Of a stretch of DNA of 64,000 nt, positions 8,849 through 17,363 are shown piece by piece. The stretch is taken from NCBI RefSeq assembly GCF_008923185.1, contig NZ_WBMT01000016.1:234694-298693 (forward strand). The letters run 5' to 3'. This DNA is from Actinomadura rudentiformis (lineage in GTDB: Bacteria > Actinomycetota > Actinomycetes > Streptosporangiales > Streptosporangiaceae). The translations under genes and the position numbers were made by a program. Position 1 is the first letter of the stretch. Every line of letters begins with the position of its first letter. A model generated the notes under the pieces. It searched no databases, had not been told where the DNA came from, and was given only the letters and a program-made list of their open reading frames with translations.

Positions 8849-10084
8849 ATGAACCGGTCCCGTCCACGCGTCCTCACGGCGGCCGCCGTCGCGCTCGCTC
8901 TGTCCGTCACCGCATGCTCGCCCAAGGCCGCGAGCTCGAAGTCCGCCCCGGGTGTCAGCGACTCCACCATCAAGCTCGGCATGCTGGTGGACATGACCGG
9001 CCCGTTCGCGACCTCCGGCAAGACCAGCAACACCGCCAGCCAGTTCGCCGTCGAGGAGATCAACGCGGCCGGCGGGGTGTGCGGCCGCAAGATCGAACTG
9101 GTCGCGCGCGACCACGGATACGACGTGCAGAAGGCGGTCACCGCCTATGACGAGGTCGCGCCCCAGGTCCTGGGCTTTCTCAACGTCTACGGGTCGGCGA
9201 TCACCTCCGCGCTGCGGGACAAGATCTCCGCCAACGACGCGCTCGTCGGGCTGACGGCGTTCGCGCCCACGCTGCTCGGCGATCCGCATCTCATCGTGGT
9301 CGGCTCCACGTACGACATCCAGGCGGTCAACAGCGTCGACTGGATGGTGCGCGAGGGCATGCTGAAGCGCGGGGACACGCTCGGGCACATCTACCTGCAG
9401 GGCGAGATCGGCGAGAACAGCCTGAAGGGCAGCAAGTACGCGACGCAGCAGCTGGGGCTCAAGCTGGCCAGCCAGCAGATCAAGCCGACCGACGCCGACC
9501 TCACCAGCCAGGTGAACGCGATGAAGTCGGCCGGTGCGAAGGCGATCCTGCTGGACTCCACGGCGAAGCAGACCGCGGCGGTGGCCGGTGCCGCCCGGGG
9601 TGCCGGGCTGGATGTCCCGATCATGGGCAATGTCGCCACGTTCGCCACGAGCCTGCTGTCGACGGCCGCCGCACCCGCGCTGCTCAAGAACTACTACCGG
9701 GTGTCGGGCATCGGACTCCTCGGTGCGGACACGCCCGAGGTGACCAAGCTCGCCGGCAAGTGGAAGGCCAAGTTCGGCGCGGTGCAGCCGGAGTCGGGCG
9801 GCGCGGTCGTGCTCTCGTACGTGACGACCCACCTGTTCGCCAAGATCATCGGCGGCACGTGCGGTGACCTGACGCGCAAGGGCGTGCTCGCGGCCCGCGC
9901 CAAGGTCACCGACTTCAGCATCGCGGGGCTGGGACCGGCGCTCAACCTGTCCGACCCGGCGCAGCCGACCTCGCGGGCGAGCCAGATTCACCGCCCCGAC
10001 AAGTCCGTCTACGCCGGCATGAAGGTCGTGGAGGACTTCAAGGCCTCCGACCTCGCCAAGAAGTACCAAGTGCAGGCCGGCTAG
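8849..10084 (+). CDS. livK: ABC transporter substrate-binding lipoprotein
   Basis: A 411-residue periplasmic-binding-protein-like lipoprotein of the LivJ/LivK (type I) family. The signal peptide ends in the lipobox SVTAC with Cys about residue 23. The mature start IKLGMLVDMTGPFATSGK is characteristic of the family. Two lobes follow, with the AAGGVCGRKIELV and GLLGADTPEV stretches. CCTGGAG precedes the ATG. It is the specificity component of the importer and lies last in the liv operon, as commonly seen. The ligand cannot be read from sequence; neighbours suggest a carboxylic acid. Confidence 0.9.
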   Translation: MNRSRPRVLTAAAVALALSVTACSPKAASSKSAPGVSDSTIKLGMLVDMTGPFATSGKTSNTASQFAVEEINAAGGVCGRKIELVARDHGYDVQKAVTAYDEVAPQVLGFLNVYGSAITSALRDKISANDALVGLTAFAPTLLGDPHLIVVGSTYDIQAVNSVDWMVREGMLKRGDTLGHIYLQGEIGENSLKGSKYATQQLGLKLASQQIKPTDADLTSQVNAMKSAGAKAILLDSTAKQTAAVAGAARGAGLDVPIMGNVATFATSLLSTAAAPALLKNYYRVSGIGLLGADTPEVTKLAGKWKAKFGAVQPESGGAVVLSYVTTHLFAKIIGGTCGDLTRKGVLAARAKVTDFSIAGLGPALNLSDPAQPTSRASQIHRPDKSVYAGMKVVEDFKASDLAKKYQVQAG

Positions 10085-10133
10085 CGCGGAAATCCCGCGC
10101 AGGCCGGATGTTCGATACACATAGGATGGGGTT

Positions 10134-10784
10134 ATGGCCACACGCGGCACGGCCGATGCTGAGCCGGTTCGAAAGCAGCCGGTTCGAAAGCAGCCGGCGG
10201 CGGTGACCCGGGGCGGTGGACTCGCGGCGATCATGGGTGCGGCTCGCGAGATCTTCGCTGAGCGCGGCTACCACGGGGCGTCGATCCGGGACATCGCCAA
10301 GGGGGCGGGGCTGAGCCTGTCGGCCCTGTACTACTACTACGACGGCAAGCAGGAGCTGCTCCACGCGTTGCTGGAGGACGCCCTCGCGGACTGTTTCCAC
10401 GGCTGCCAGGTCGCGCTGCGCGCAGCCGGGGACGACCCGGCGGCGCGGCTGGGCGCCTTCGTGCGCGCCATAGTGGAGTACCGGGTGCGGCGCCAGGTGG
10501 ACAGCCTGCTGGCCCTGCGCGAGATAAGGAATCTGGAGCCGGAACTGCTGGAACGGTTCGTCGAGCGACGGGACGCGCTGCCCAGGCTGCTGCGAGAGAT
10601 CATCGACGACGGTGTGGCGCGCGGTGCCTTCGTCACGCCCTACCCCGACGAGGCCCAGCGGGCGATCCTCGGGATGTGCAACGCGGTCGCGCAGTGGTAC
10701 CAGCCGTCCGGTGATCTGGGCGTGAACGACCTGGTCGACCGGTACATCCACCTGTCGCTCACTCTCGTGCAGCACCGCCCGTAG
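10134..10784 (+). CDS. TetR-family transcriptional regulator
   Basis: A 216-residue regulator. After a 30-residue basic extension containing a duplicated PVRKQ unit (a perfect 15-bp tandem repeat at 10164-10193), the TetR helix-turn-helix reads AREIFAERGYHGASIRDIAKGAGLSLSALYYYYDGKQELL. The C-terminal ligand-binding domain is helical, of the TetR_C type seen in fatty-acid or acyl-CoA responsive repressors. It sits between livK and an acyl-CoA dehydrogenase gene. Its probable sites are the CGAACGATC elements at 5015-5059 and 10831-10842. An acyl-CoA intermediate is the likely inducer; this is inference. Confidence 0.88.
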   Translation: MATRGTADAEPVRKQPVRKQPAAVTRGGGLAAIMGAAREIFAERGYHGASIRDIAKGAGLSLSALYYYYDGKQELLHALLEDALADCFHGCQVALRAAGDDPAARLGAFVRAIVEYRVRRQVDSLLALREIRNLEPELLERFVERRDALPRLLREIIDDGVARGAFVTPYPDEAQRAILGMCNAVAQWYQPSGDLGVNDLVDRYIHLSLTLVQHRP

Positions 10785-10830
10785 GACCACCACCATCCGG
10801 ATCTGCACCTCCGGCACATCGTGGCCATTT

Positions 10831-10842
10831 AACGATCGTTCG
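10831..10842 (+). promoter_or_regulatory. candidate TetR operator upstream of acyl-CoA dehydrogenase
   Basis: TTTAACGATCGTTCGACAAG lies 20-30 bases before the dehydrogenase start. AACGATCGTT at 10831-10840 is a perfect palindrome, and CGATCGTTCG at 10833-10842 is the reverse complement of the core found at 5021-5030. Position just upstream of the ribosome binding site fits repression. Confidence 0.6.
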
Positions 10843-10860
10843 ACAAGGTAGAGGAGAATG

Positions 10861-12009
10861 ATGCGCCGCACCGTCTTCGACGACGACCATGAGGTCTTCC
10901 GGGCCACCGTTCGCGACGTCCTCGCCCGCGAGGTGGTCCCGGTCTTCCCCGAGTGGGAGAAGGCGGGTGCGGCGCCCCGCGGCTTCTACCGGCTGCTGGG
11001 CAAGCTGGGCGTCCTCGGCGTGCGGGTCCCGGAGGAGTACGGGGGCGGTGGCCAGTCCAGCTTCAAGTTCAACGCCGTGGTGAACGAGGAGATGGCACGC
11101 GCGAAGCTGGGCCTCGGCACGGTACGGGTGCACACCGACATCGTGCTGCCGTACCTGTTGCGCTACACCGACGACGAGCAGAAACGGCGCTGGCTGCCCG
11201 GCGTGGCCGACGGCGGGCTGATGACGGCGATCGCGATGACCGAGCCGGGCACCGGGTCCGATCTCGCCGGCATCACCACCACCGCGACGCGGGACGGTGA
11301 CCACTGGATCCTCAACGGCGCCAAGACGTTCATCACCGGTGCCGTCAACGCCGACCTCGTGCTCGTCGTCGCCCGCACGTCGGTATCGCCGGGCAACCGC
11401 CGGGCGGGGCTGAGCATCCTCGTCGTCGACACGTCGTCGCCGGGTTTCTCGGTGGGCCGCAACCTGGCGAAGATCGGCCTCAAGGCGCAGGACACCGCCG
11501 AGCTTGCCTTCGACGACGTCCGCGTTCCGGCGGAGAACCTGCTGGGGGAGGAGGGCCGCGCGTTCGAGTACCTGGGCCACAACCTCGCGCAGGAACGGCT
11601 GTCGATCGCGGTGAACGCGCAGGCGGCGGCAGCGGCGGCGGTAGACCTGACCCTCGCGTACGTGACCGAGCGGAACGTGTTCGGCAAGCCGCTGTCGGGC
11701 TTCCAGAACACCAAGTTCGTGCTCGCCGAATGCGCGGCCGAAGTGGAGGCCGGCCAGGCGATGGTCGACCGCGCGCTGGAGGAGCACGACGCCGGCGGGC
11801 TGAGCGTCGCCGACGCGGCCAAGGTGAAGCTCTTCTGCACCGAGCTGCAGTCGCGGGTCGTCGACAAGTGCCTGCAACTGCACGGCGGCTACGGATACGT
11901 GCTGGAATACCCGATCGCCCGCATGTACGCCGACGCGAGGGTCACCCGCATCTTCGGCGGCACCAGCGAGGTGATGAAGAGCATCATCGCCAAGTCCATC
12001 GGCCTCTGA
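10861..12009 (+). CDS. acyl-CoA dehydrogenase
   Basis: A 382-residue FAD-dependent acyl-CoA dehydrogenase. Recognisable motifs are AMTEPGTGSDLAGITTTA, ILNGAKTFITGA and the C-terminal HGGYGYVLEYPIARMYADARV. The usual catalytic Glu in the YEGTxE motif is Gly here (IFGGTSEV). The base is probably the Glu of AQERLSIA, the alternative position used by isovaleryl-CoA and long-chain dehydrogenases. Of two adjacent ATGs, 10861 is better spaced from GAGGAG at 10851-10856. It forms an operon with the enoyl-CoA hydratase at 12053 and is preceded by a candidate TetR operator. It introduces the alpha,beta double bond. Confidence 0.92.
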   Translation: MRRTVFDDDHEVFRATVRDVLAREVVPVFPEWEKAGAAPRGFYRLLGKLGVLGVRVPEEYGGGGQSSFKFNAVVNEEMARAKLGLGTVRVHTDIVLPYLLRYTDDEQKRRWLPGVADGGLMTAIAMTEPGTGSDLAGITTTATRDGDHWILNGAKTFITGAVNADLVLVVARTSVSPGNRRAGLSILVVDTSSPGFSVGRNLAKIGLKAQDTAELAFDDVRVPAENLLGEEGRAFEYLGHNLAQERLSIAVNAQAAAAAAVDLTLAYVTERNVFGKPLSGFQNTKFVLAECAAEVEAGQAMVDRALEEHDAGGLSVADAAKVKLFCTELQSRVVDKCLQLHGGYGYVLEYPIARMYADARVTRIFGGTSEVMKSIIAKSIGL

Positions 12010-12052
12010 GGAACACCCGCCTTCGAGGACACCCGCCTTTGAGGAGTGACGA

Positions 12053-12814
12053 ATGAGCACAGTGCTGACCGAGTTCGGCGACGGGATCGCGGTCATCACC
12101 ATCAACCGGCCGGAGGCGCGCAACGCGGTCGACCTGGAGACGACCAAGGCGATCGCCGCCGCGATCGACGAGCTGGAGGCCCGGCCGGACCTGCTGGTCG
12201 GGATCCTCACCGGCGCGGGCGGCACCTTCTCCTCCGGCATGGACCTGAAGGCGTTCGCGCGCGGTGAGCGTCCGGCCCTGCCGGGGCGCGGCTTCGCCGG
12301 CATCACCGAGCGCCCGCCGAGCAAACCGCTGATCGCCGCGGTCGAGGGATGGGCGGCCGCGGGCGGCTGCGAGCTGGCGCTCGCCGCCGACCTGGTGGTC
12401 GCGGCACGGGACGCCACGTTCAGCCTGCCCGAGGTCAAGCGCGGGCTGATCGCGGTGGGAGGCGGCCTGCTGCGGGTGGCGAAGGCACTGCCGTACCACC
12501 TGGCCATGCATCTGGTGCTCACGGGCGACCCGCTCCCGGCCACGAAGGCGCATGAGTACGGGCTGGTCAACGTGCTCACCGAGCCGGGCGGCGCGCTCGG
12601 CGAAGCGCGGGCTCTGGCCGGCCGGATCGCCGCCAACGCGCCGTTCGCGGTGCGCGCGTCCAAGCAGATCGTCGCGGCGTCGGTGAGCTACACCGACGCG
12701 GAGGCGTTCGCGGAGCAGCGGAAGGTGTGGTTGGAGGTGACGGCGTCCGCCGACGCGATGGAGGGCGCCCGCGCCTTCGCAGAGAAGCGGGCGCCGGTCT
12801 GGCAGGACCGCTGA
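12053..12814 (+). CDS. enoyl-CoA hydratase (crotonase family)
   Basis: A 253-residue crotonase-fold protein. It has the oxyanion-hole segments GGTFSSGMDLKAFARGE and AVEGWAAAGGCELALAADL. The Glu in GGCEL and the Glu in LPEVKRGL occupy the two catalytic glutamate positions of hydratases. GAGGAGTGACGA precedes the ATG. It is about 60 percent alike, judged by eye, to the crotonase at 22688, so the two ends of the locus carry paralogous hydratases. It hydrates trans-2-enoyl-CoA in the cytoplasm. Convergent with the MaoC gene, which starts one base after its end. Confidence 0.9.
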   Translation: MSTVLTEFGDGIAVITINRPEARNAVDLETTKAIAAAIDELEARPDLLVGILTGAGGTFSSGMDLKAFARGERPALPGRGFAGITERPPSKPLIAAVEGWAAAGGCELALAADLVVAARDATFSLPEVKRGLIAVGGGLLRVAKALPYHLAMHLVLTGDPLPATKAHEYGLVNVLTEPGGALGEARALAGRIAANAPFAVRASKQIVAASVSYTDAEAFAEQRKVWLEVTASADAMEGARAFAEKRAPVWQDR

Positions 12815-13273
12815 TCAGTGCACGACGATGGTGATGGTCTCCGCCACGCAGGCCGGTTTCCCCACGCCGTCGATCTCGATCGTGTAGCGCGTCGTCAGGG
12901 CGGTGCCCGCCTCGGTCTGCTGTAGGCCGATGAATGTGGCCTGCGCCCGCAGGCGTGATCCCACGGGCACAGGGGAGGGGAAGCGCGCCTTGTTCAGGCC
13001 GTAGTTCACGCGCGCTTGGCCCAGATCGAGGCGGACGAGCTGCTGGCCGAACATCGGTATCAGCGACAGGGTCAGGTAGCCGTGCGCGATGGTGCGGCCG
13101 AACGGCCCGGCCGCGGCCCGTTCGGCGTCGACGTGGATCCACTGGTGGTCCCCGGTGGCGTCGGCGAAGGCGTCGATGCGCTCCTGGTCGACCACCAGCC
13201 AGGGGGTAGGTCCGATCGGCTCGTCGAGGGCGCTCTTCAGCTCCTCCAGGGACGTGAAGACGCGCACGGTCAT
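12815..13273 (-). CDS. MaoC-like (R)-specific enoyl-CoA hydratase
   Basis: A 152-residue single-hotdog MaoC dehydratase. The catalytic motif is ATGDHQWIHVDAERA, with Asp about 42 and His about 47 as the dyad, followed by GPFGRTIAHGYLTLSL typical of the family. It hydrates trans-2-enoyl-CoA to the (R)-3-hydroxy form. It is the last gene of the ten-gene minus-strand operon, and its ATG overlaps the stop of the thiolase (ATGA). Confidence 0.9.
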   Translation of the reverse strand: MTVRVFTSLEELKSALDEPIGPTPWLVVDQERIDAFADATGDHQWIHVDAERAAAGPFGRTIAHGYLTLSLIPMFGQQLVRLDLGQARVNYGLNKARFPSPVPVGSRLRAQATFIGLQQTEAGTALTTRYTIEIDGVGKPACVAETITIVVH

Positions 13274-14481
13274 GACGTCACCCGCTCGAAGACGGCCGCC
13301 AGTCCCTGGCCTCCGCCGATGCACATGGTCTCCAGCCCGTACCGGGCCTGCCGCCGGTGGAGTTCCCGCGACAGCGTCGCGAGCATGCGCACCCCGGTGG
13401 CGCCGACCGGATGCCCGAGCGAGATGCCGGAGCCGTGGACGTTGGTGCGCTCCAGGTCCTCGCCGGTGAACTTCCACTCCCGCATGACCGCCAGCGCCTG
13501 GGCCGCGAACGCCTCGTTCAGCTCGATGAGGTCCATGTCGTCCAGCGTCAGGCCCGCGCGGTGGAGGGCGGCCTCGGTGGCCGGGACCGGGCCGATGCCC
13601 ATGGTCTCCGGCCCGACCCCGGCCACCGCCCACGACACGAGCCGGACCAGCGGCCGCAGCCCGAGCCGCTCGGCGCGCTCGGGCGTGGTGACGACGCACA
13701 TCGCGGCCGCGTCGTTCTGGCCGCTGGCGTTGCCGGCCGTGACCGTGGCCTCCGGGTCGGAGCCGAGGAGGATCGGCTTGAGCCTGCGCAGCGACTCCAG
13801 CGAGGCGTCGGCGCGCGGGTGCTCGTCGGTGTCGATGACGGTCTCGCCGTTCCTGGTCCTGACCCGGGTCGGGATGATCTCCTCGGCCAGGATCCCGCCG
13901 GTCTGGGCCTTGACCGCCCGCTGGTGCGACAGCAGCGCCAGCTCGTCCTGTTCCTCGCGCGGGATCGCGTACTCCCGGCGCAGGTTCTCGGCCGTTTCGA
14001 GCATGCCGCCGGGGACGGGATGGCTCCGGCCGCCCGCGGTCTGCCGGGCCCGCGTGAGGCTGTCGTGCATTGCGACGCCGTTCTTCGCGCCCCATCGCAT
14101 GTCCAGCGAGTAGAACGTGGCGTTGCTCATGCTCTCGGTCCCGCCCGCGACGACGACCTCGTGCGCGCCGGTCTGCACCTGGAGGGCGGCCTGGATGACG
14201 GCTTGCAGGCCGGAGCCGCACCGGCGGTCGAGGTGCAGGCCGGGGACGCTGACGGGCAGCCCGGCGTCGAGCGCCACGACGCGGCCGATCGCGGGCGCCT
14301 CGCTGCTGGCGTTGCAGTGACCGAGGACGACGTCCTCGATCACCTCCGGCGGGATGCCGGTGCGGTCGATGAGTCCCTTGAGAGCGGTCACCGCGAGGTC
14401 GACCGCGGTCAGGCTCTTGAAGGCCCCGCCGTAGCGGCCGATCGGGGTACGGACGGGTTCGCAGATGACCGCCTCACGCAT
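13270..14481 (-). CDS. acetyl-CoA acyltransferase (thiolase)
   Basis: A 403-residue thiolase. The nucleophilic Cys is about residue 88 in LHLDRRCGSGLQAV. The C-terminal active-site pieces are ISLGHPVGATGVRM (catalytic His) and YGLETMCIGGGQG (proton-donor Cys). NEAFAAQA is also conserved. It cleaves a 3-ketoacyl-CoA with CoA at the end of a beta-oxidation turn. It overlaps both neighbours by a few bases, indicating a translationally coupled operon. Confidence 0.93.
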   Translation of the reverse strand: MREAVICEPVRTPIGRYGGAFKSLTAVDLAVTALKGLIDRTGIPPEVIEDVVLGHCNASSEAPAIGRVVALDAGLPVSVPGLHLDRRCGSGLQAVIQAALQVQTGAHEVVVAGGTESMSNATFYSLDMRWGAKNGVAMHDSLTRARQTAGGRSHPVPGGMLETAENLRREYAIPREEQDELALLSHQRAVKAQTGGILAEEIIPTRVRTRNGETVIDTDEHPRADASLESLRRLKPILLGSDPEATVTAGNASGQNDAAAMCVVTTPERAERLGLRPLVRLVSWAVAGVGPETMGIGPVPATEAALHRAGLTLDDMDLIELNEAFAAQALAVMREWKFTGEDLERTNVHGSGISLGHPVGATGVRMLATLSRELHRRQARYGLETMCIGGGQGLAAVFERVTS

Positions 14482-15385
14482 GGCCGGTCCCTTCTTCTTG
14501 GCGGGGCTCGAAGTCGATCGTCAAGGTGGTGCTCGGTGCGGCACCGGGATCCGGCGCGAACAGGCCCAGGGTGAACGCGTCGGGGGCTGCGTCGGGTGCG
14601 GCGTCCTCGATCCGGCGCAGCCGTGCGTTCTGTCCACAGAACAGGGGGCTACGGTTCCTGTGCCGCATGCGGGAGACCCGTGCCCCGTGCCCCTCCAGGC
14701 GGAGCACCTCTGCGAGGGCGAGCGTCATCAGGGGCCCGTGCACCACCAGGCCCGGATAGCCCTCGATCCGTGTGGCGTACGGCCAGTCGTAGTGGATCCG
14801 ATGCGGGTTCGACGTCGCCGCGCTGAATCGCATCAGCAGCGCCGGATCCGTGGCGAAGTCCCAGGACCAGTCGCCGGACCGCGAGAAGGGGGCGCCAGAT
14901 GGAGCCAGTCCGGCTGCCTCCTCGGCCGGGCTCGCCGAGGGGGAGACGGCTCCGGCGTCCCGGTAGATGATGTCCTGCCGCTCGTCGATGGCGAGCAGGC
15001 CGTCCCCGTCGTACAGCCTGGTGGCGACGACCACGACGACCAGCTTCCCCGAACGCCCGGACTTCTCGGTGACCGACTCCACGCGTGCCTCCCGGCGCAC
15101 CGTGCTCCCCACCATCAGCGGGGCGTGGAAGGTGACCTCGCCGCCGGCGAACATCCGACGCGGCAGCTCCACAGGAGGCAGGAACGTCCCGCGTGCCGGA
15201 TGGCCGTCCACGCCGAGCGTGGACGACGGCGGCCAGCGGGCCAGGGCGAGCCAGTGCCACAGGGGCGGCAGGGCGTCTCCCGGGCCGACCGGGGGCGTCC
15301 CGTCGTCGAAGAGGGCGGACAGCGTCGCCACCGGATGGGGGTCGACCGTCTCGACGGTGGTGAGCGTGTGCGGCTCCCAGTTCAT
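14474..15385 (-). CDS. HTD2 / mesaconyl-C4-CoA hydratase-like dehydratase
   Basis: A 303-residue double-hotdog protein. The N-terminal half is FAS1-like (ALPPLWHWLALARWPPSSTLG, GTFLPPVELPRRMFAGGEV). The C-terminal half contains FSAATSNPHRIHYDWPYA and GYPGLVVHGPLMTLAL, characteristic of mitochondrial HTD2 and of mesaconyl-C4-CoA hydratase. It hydrates or dehydrates 3-hydroxyacyl thioesters. The start region is duplicated: a 15-base repeat supplies GGGAG six bases before the ATG (see repeat entry). Located between the SDR and the thiolase, it may act on a methyl-branched enoyl-CoA. Confidence 0.8.
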   Translation of the reverse strand: MNWEPHTLTTVETVDPHPVATLSALFDDGTPPVGPGDALPPLWHWLALARWPPSSTLGVDGHPARGTFLPPVELPRRMFAGGEVTFHAPLMVGSTVRREARVESVTEKSGRSGKLVVVVVATRLYDGDGLLAIDERQDIIYRDAGAVSPSASPAEEAAGLAPSGAPFSRSGDWSWDFATDPALLMRFSAATSNPHRIHYDWPYATRIEGYPGLVVHGPLMTLALAEVLRLEGHGARVSRMRHRNRSPLFCGQNARLRRIEDAAPDAAPDAFTLGLFAPDPGAAPSTTLTIDFEPRQEEGTGHA

Positions 15386-15401
15386 CGCGGCTCCCAGTTC
15401 A
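15370..15401 (-). repeat. 15-bp direct repeat duplicating the start of the HTD2-like gene
   Basis: TGAACTGGGAGCCGC (minus strand) occurs twice, at 15387-15401 and at 15370-15384, 17 bases apart. The downstream copy is the coding start ATGAACTGGGAGCCGC. The upstream copy provides GGGAG as the ribosome binding site for that ATG. A local duplication of a coding start thus appears to have made, or replaced, the translation signal. Confidence 0.8.
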
Positions 15402-15407
15402 CCGGTG

Positions 15408-16148
15408 TCACATGAACCGTCCGCCGGTGACTTCCAGCACCGTGCCGGTCATGTACGAGGACAGGCCGGAGGCCAGGAACAGCGCCACGCCGGCGACCTC
15501 GTCCGGCTCGCCGGCGCGCCGCATGGGGATCTCGGCCATCTTCTGGTCCCACGCCTTCTGCGGCATCGCCTCGGTCATGGCCGAACGGATCAGGCCCGGC
15601 TGGATGACGTTGACCCGGACGCCGTGGTGCGCCAGCTCCTTGGCGGCCGCCTTGGACATGCCGACGATGCCGGCCTTGGCGGCGGAGTAGTTGGTCTGGC
15701 CGACCATGCCGACCTTGCCCGACAGGGAGGAGATGTTCACGATCGCGCCGCTCTTCTGCTCCCGCATCACCGCGGCCGCCGTGCGGGTGCCGTGCCAGGT
15801 GCCCTTGAGATGGACGTCGATGACCTGGTCGAACTGGTCCTCGGTCATCGTCCGCATCGTCGCGTCGCGGGTGATCCCGGCGTTGTTGACCATGACGTCC
15901 AGCGAGCCGAAGGCCTCGGGTGCCGAGTGGACGAGGGCCTGCACGTCGGAGGCGCTCGTGACGTCGCACCGGGCCGCCTGCGCCACGTCGGGCCCGCCGA
16001 GCTCCTTGGCCGCGGCCTCGGCGGCGTCGAGGTTCAGGTCGCCGAGGACGACCTTCGCGCCCTCCTTGACGAAGGCCTCTGCGATGGCGAGCCCGATGCC
16101 CTGGGCGCCGCCGGTGATGACGGCGGTCTTGCCGGGAAGGAGTGGCAT
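15408..16148 (-). CDS. SDR-family 3-oxoacyl-CoA/ACP reductase or 3-hydroxyacyl-CoA dehydrogenase
   Basis: A 246-residue classical short-chain dehydrogenase. The cofactor loop is TGGAQGIG, the structural motif is NNAG, and the catalytic residues appear in NISSLSGKVG (Ser) and TNYSAAKAG (Tyr and Lys). An Asp after the second strand (LGDLNLD) favours NAD(H), which fits oxidation of a 3-hydroxyacyl-CoA. It ends in GTVLEVTGGRFM, as in FabG-like enzymes. It is the seventh gene of the operon, 20 bases after the upstream dehydrogenase. Confidence 0.88.
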   Translation of the reverse strand: MPLLPGKTAVITGGAQGIGLAIAEAFVKEGAKVVLGDLNLDAAEAAAKELGGPDVAQAARCDVTSASDVQALVHSAPEAFGSLDVMVNNAGITRDATMRTMTEDQFDQVIDVHLKGTWHGTRTAAAVMREQKSGAIVNISSLSGKVGMVGQTNYSAAKAGIVGMSKAAAKELAHHGVRVNVIQPGLIRSAMTEAMPQKAWDQKMAEIPMRRAGEPDEVAGVALFLASGLSSYMTGTVLEVTGGRFM

Positions 16149-16168
16149 GAATGATCAGCTTTCGTTCG

Positions 16169-17323
16169 TCATGTGATGGGGTTGCGCGCGATCAGCTGGG
16201 CGGCGATGACGTTGCGCTGGATCTCGTTGGTGCCCTCGCCGAGGATCATCAGGGGGGCGTCCCGGAAATACCGCTCGACGTCGAATTCCTTGGAGTAGCC
16301 GTAGCCGCCGTGCACGCGCATCGCGTCCAGCGTCACCTCCATGGCGGCCTCGGAGGCGAACAGCTTGGCCATGCCGGCCTCCATGTCGGCACGGTCGCCG
16401 CCGTCGAGGACGCGCGCGGCGTCCTCGGTGAGCAGCCGCGCCGCCCGGACCTTGGTCACCATGTCGGCCAGCAGGTTGCCGACCGACTGGTGTTTCCAGA
16501 TCGGCTTGCCGAACGACTCCCGCTCTTGCGCGTACCGCACCGCGTCACCGAGTGCGGCCTGAGCCACCCCGACCGCGCGGGCGGCCACCTGGATCCTGCC
16601 GACCTCGAGGCCGCGCATCATCTGCGCCCAGCCGTGGTTCGGCTCGCCCCCGAGAACGGCGGACGCGGGGACCCTCATCCCGTCGAACACGATCTCGCAC
16701 GCCTCGACGCCGCGATATCCGAGCTTGGGCAGGTTCTTGGAGACCTCCATGCCGTCGCCGGGCTCGATGAGGACCACGCTCATACCCTTGTGCGCGGGCC
16801 TGGCGTCCTGGTCGGTCACGCACAGCAGCCCGATCAGTCCCGAGTGCCGGGCGTTGGAGATCCAGGTCTTCGACCCCGTGATGACCAGGTCGTCCCCGTC
16901 GGCCACCGCGTGGGTGCGCATGGCCTGCAGGTCGCTGCCGCCGCCCGGCTCGGTGAGCGCCATCGTCGCCCGGACGGTGCCGTCGGCCATCACTGGGAGG
17001 TAGCGCTCCCGCTGCTCCGGGGTGCCGAACGTGCGGATCAGATAGGTGATCACCGAGTGCCCGCCGATGGCTCCGGCGAGGCTCATCCAGCCACGGGCCA
17101 GCTCCTCGGTCACCCGGGCGAAGCACGCCGCGCTGACGTCCACGCCGCCGTGCTCGGCGGGCGCCAGCAGGCCGAAGAAGCCGAGCTTCTTCATCTCCTC
17201 GATGAACTCGGCGGGGTATGTGTCCTCCTGCTCGAAGTCCCGTACCCGTGGCCGTACCCGCGCGTCGACGAACTCGCCGGCCAGCGCGACGATCTCACGC
17301 TCGTCCTCACTCAGCACACTCAT
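16169..17323 (-). CDS. acyl-CoA dehydrogenase
   Basis: A 384-residue acyl-CoA dehydrogenase. Motifs are ALTEPGGGSDLQAMRTHA, ITGSKTWISNARHSG and HGGYGYSKEFDVERYFRDAP. The catalytic Glu is in the standard place (LGEGTNEIQR). The ATG at 17323 is preferred over an upstream in-frame start because GGAG lies seven bases before it and the text after it (SVLSEDEREIVALAGEFVDA) is the normal family N-terminus. It shares the operon with a second dehydrogenase at 18629, so two oxidation steps with different substrates are likely. Confidence 0.92.
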   Translation of the reverse strand: MSVLSEDEREIVALAGEFVDARVRPRVRDFEQEDTYPAEFIEEMKKLGFFGLLAPAEHGGVDVSAACFARVTEELARGWMSLAGAIGGHSVITYLIRTFGTPEQRERYLPVMADGTVRATMALTEPGGGSDLQAMRTHAVADGDDLVITGSKTWISNARHSGLIGLLCVTDQDARPAHKGMSVVLIEPGDGMEVSKNLPKLGYRGVEACEIVFDGMRVPASAVLGGEPNHGWAQMMRGLEVGRIQVAARAVGVAQAALGDAVRYAQERESFGKPIWKHQSVGNLLADMVTKVRAARLLTEDAARVLDGGDRADMEAGMAKLFASEAAMEVTLDAMRVHGGYGYSKEFDVERYFRDAPLMILGEGTNEIQRNVIAAQLIARNPIT

Positions 17324-17363
17324 GACCGTTCTCCGCTCCGTACCGTTCGCAGAATCCGTGCGA

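Noticed and set aside
10164..10193. 15-bp tandem repeat in the TetR gene considered as an operator
   Set aside because: It is within the coding region, encodes PVRKQ twice and has no dyad of the candidate operator type.
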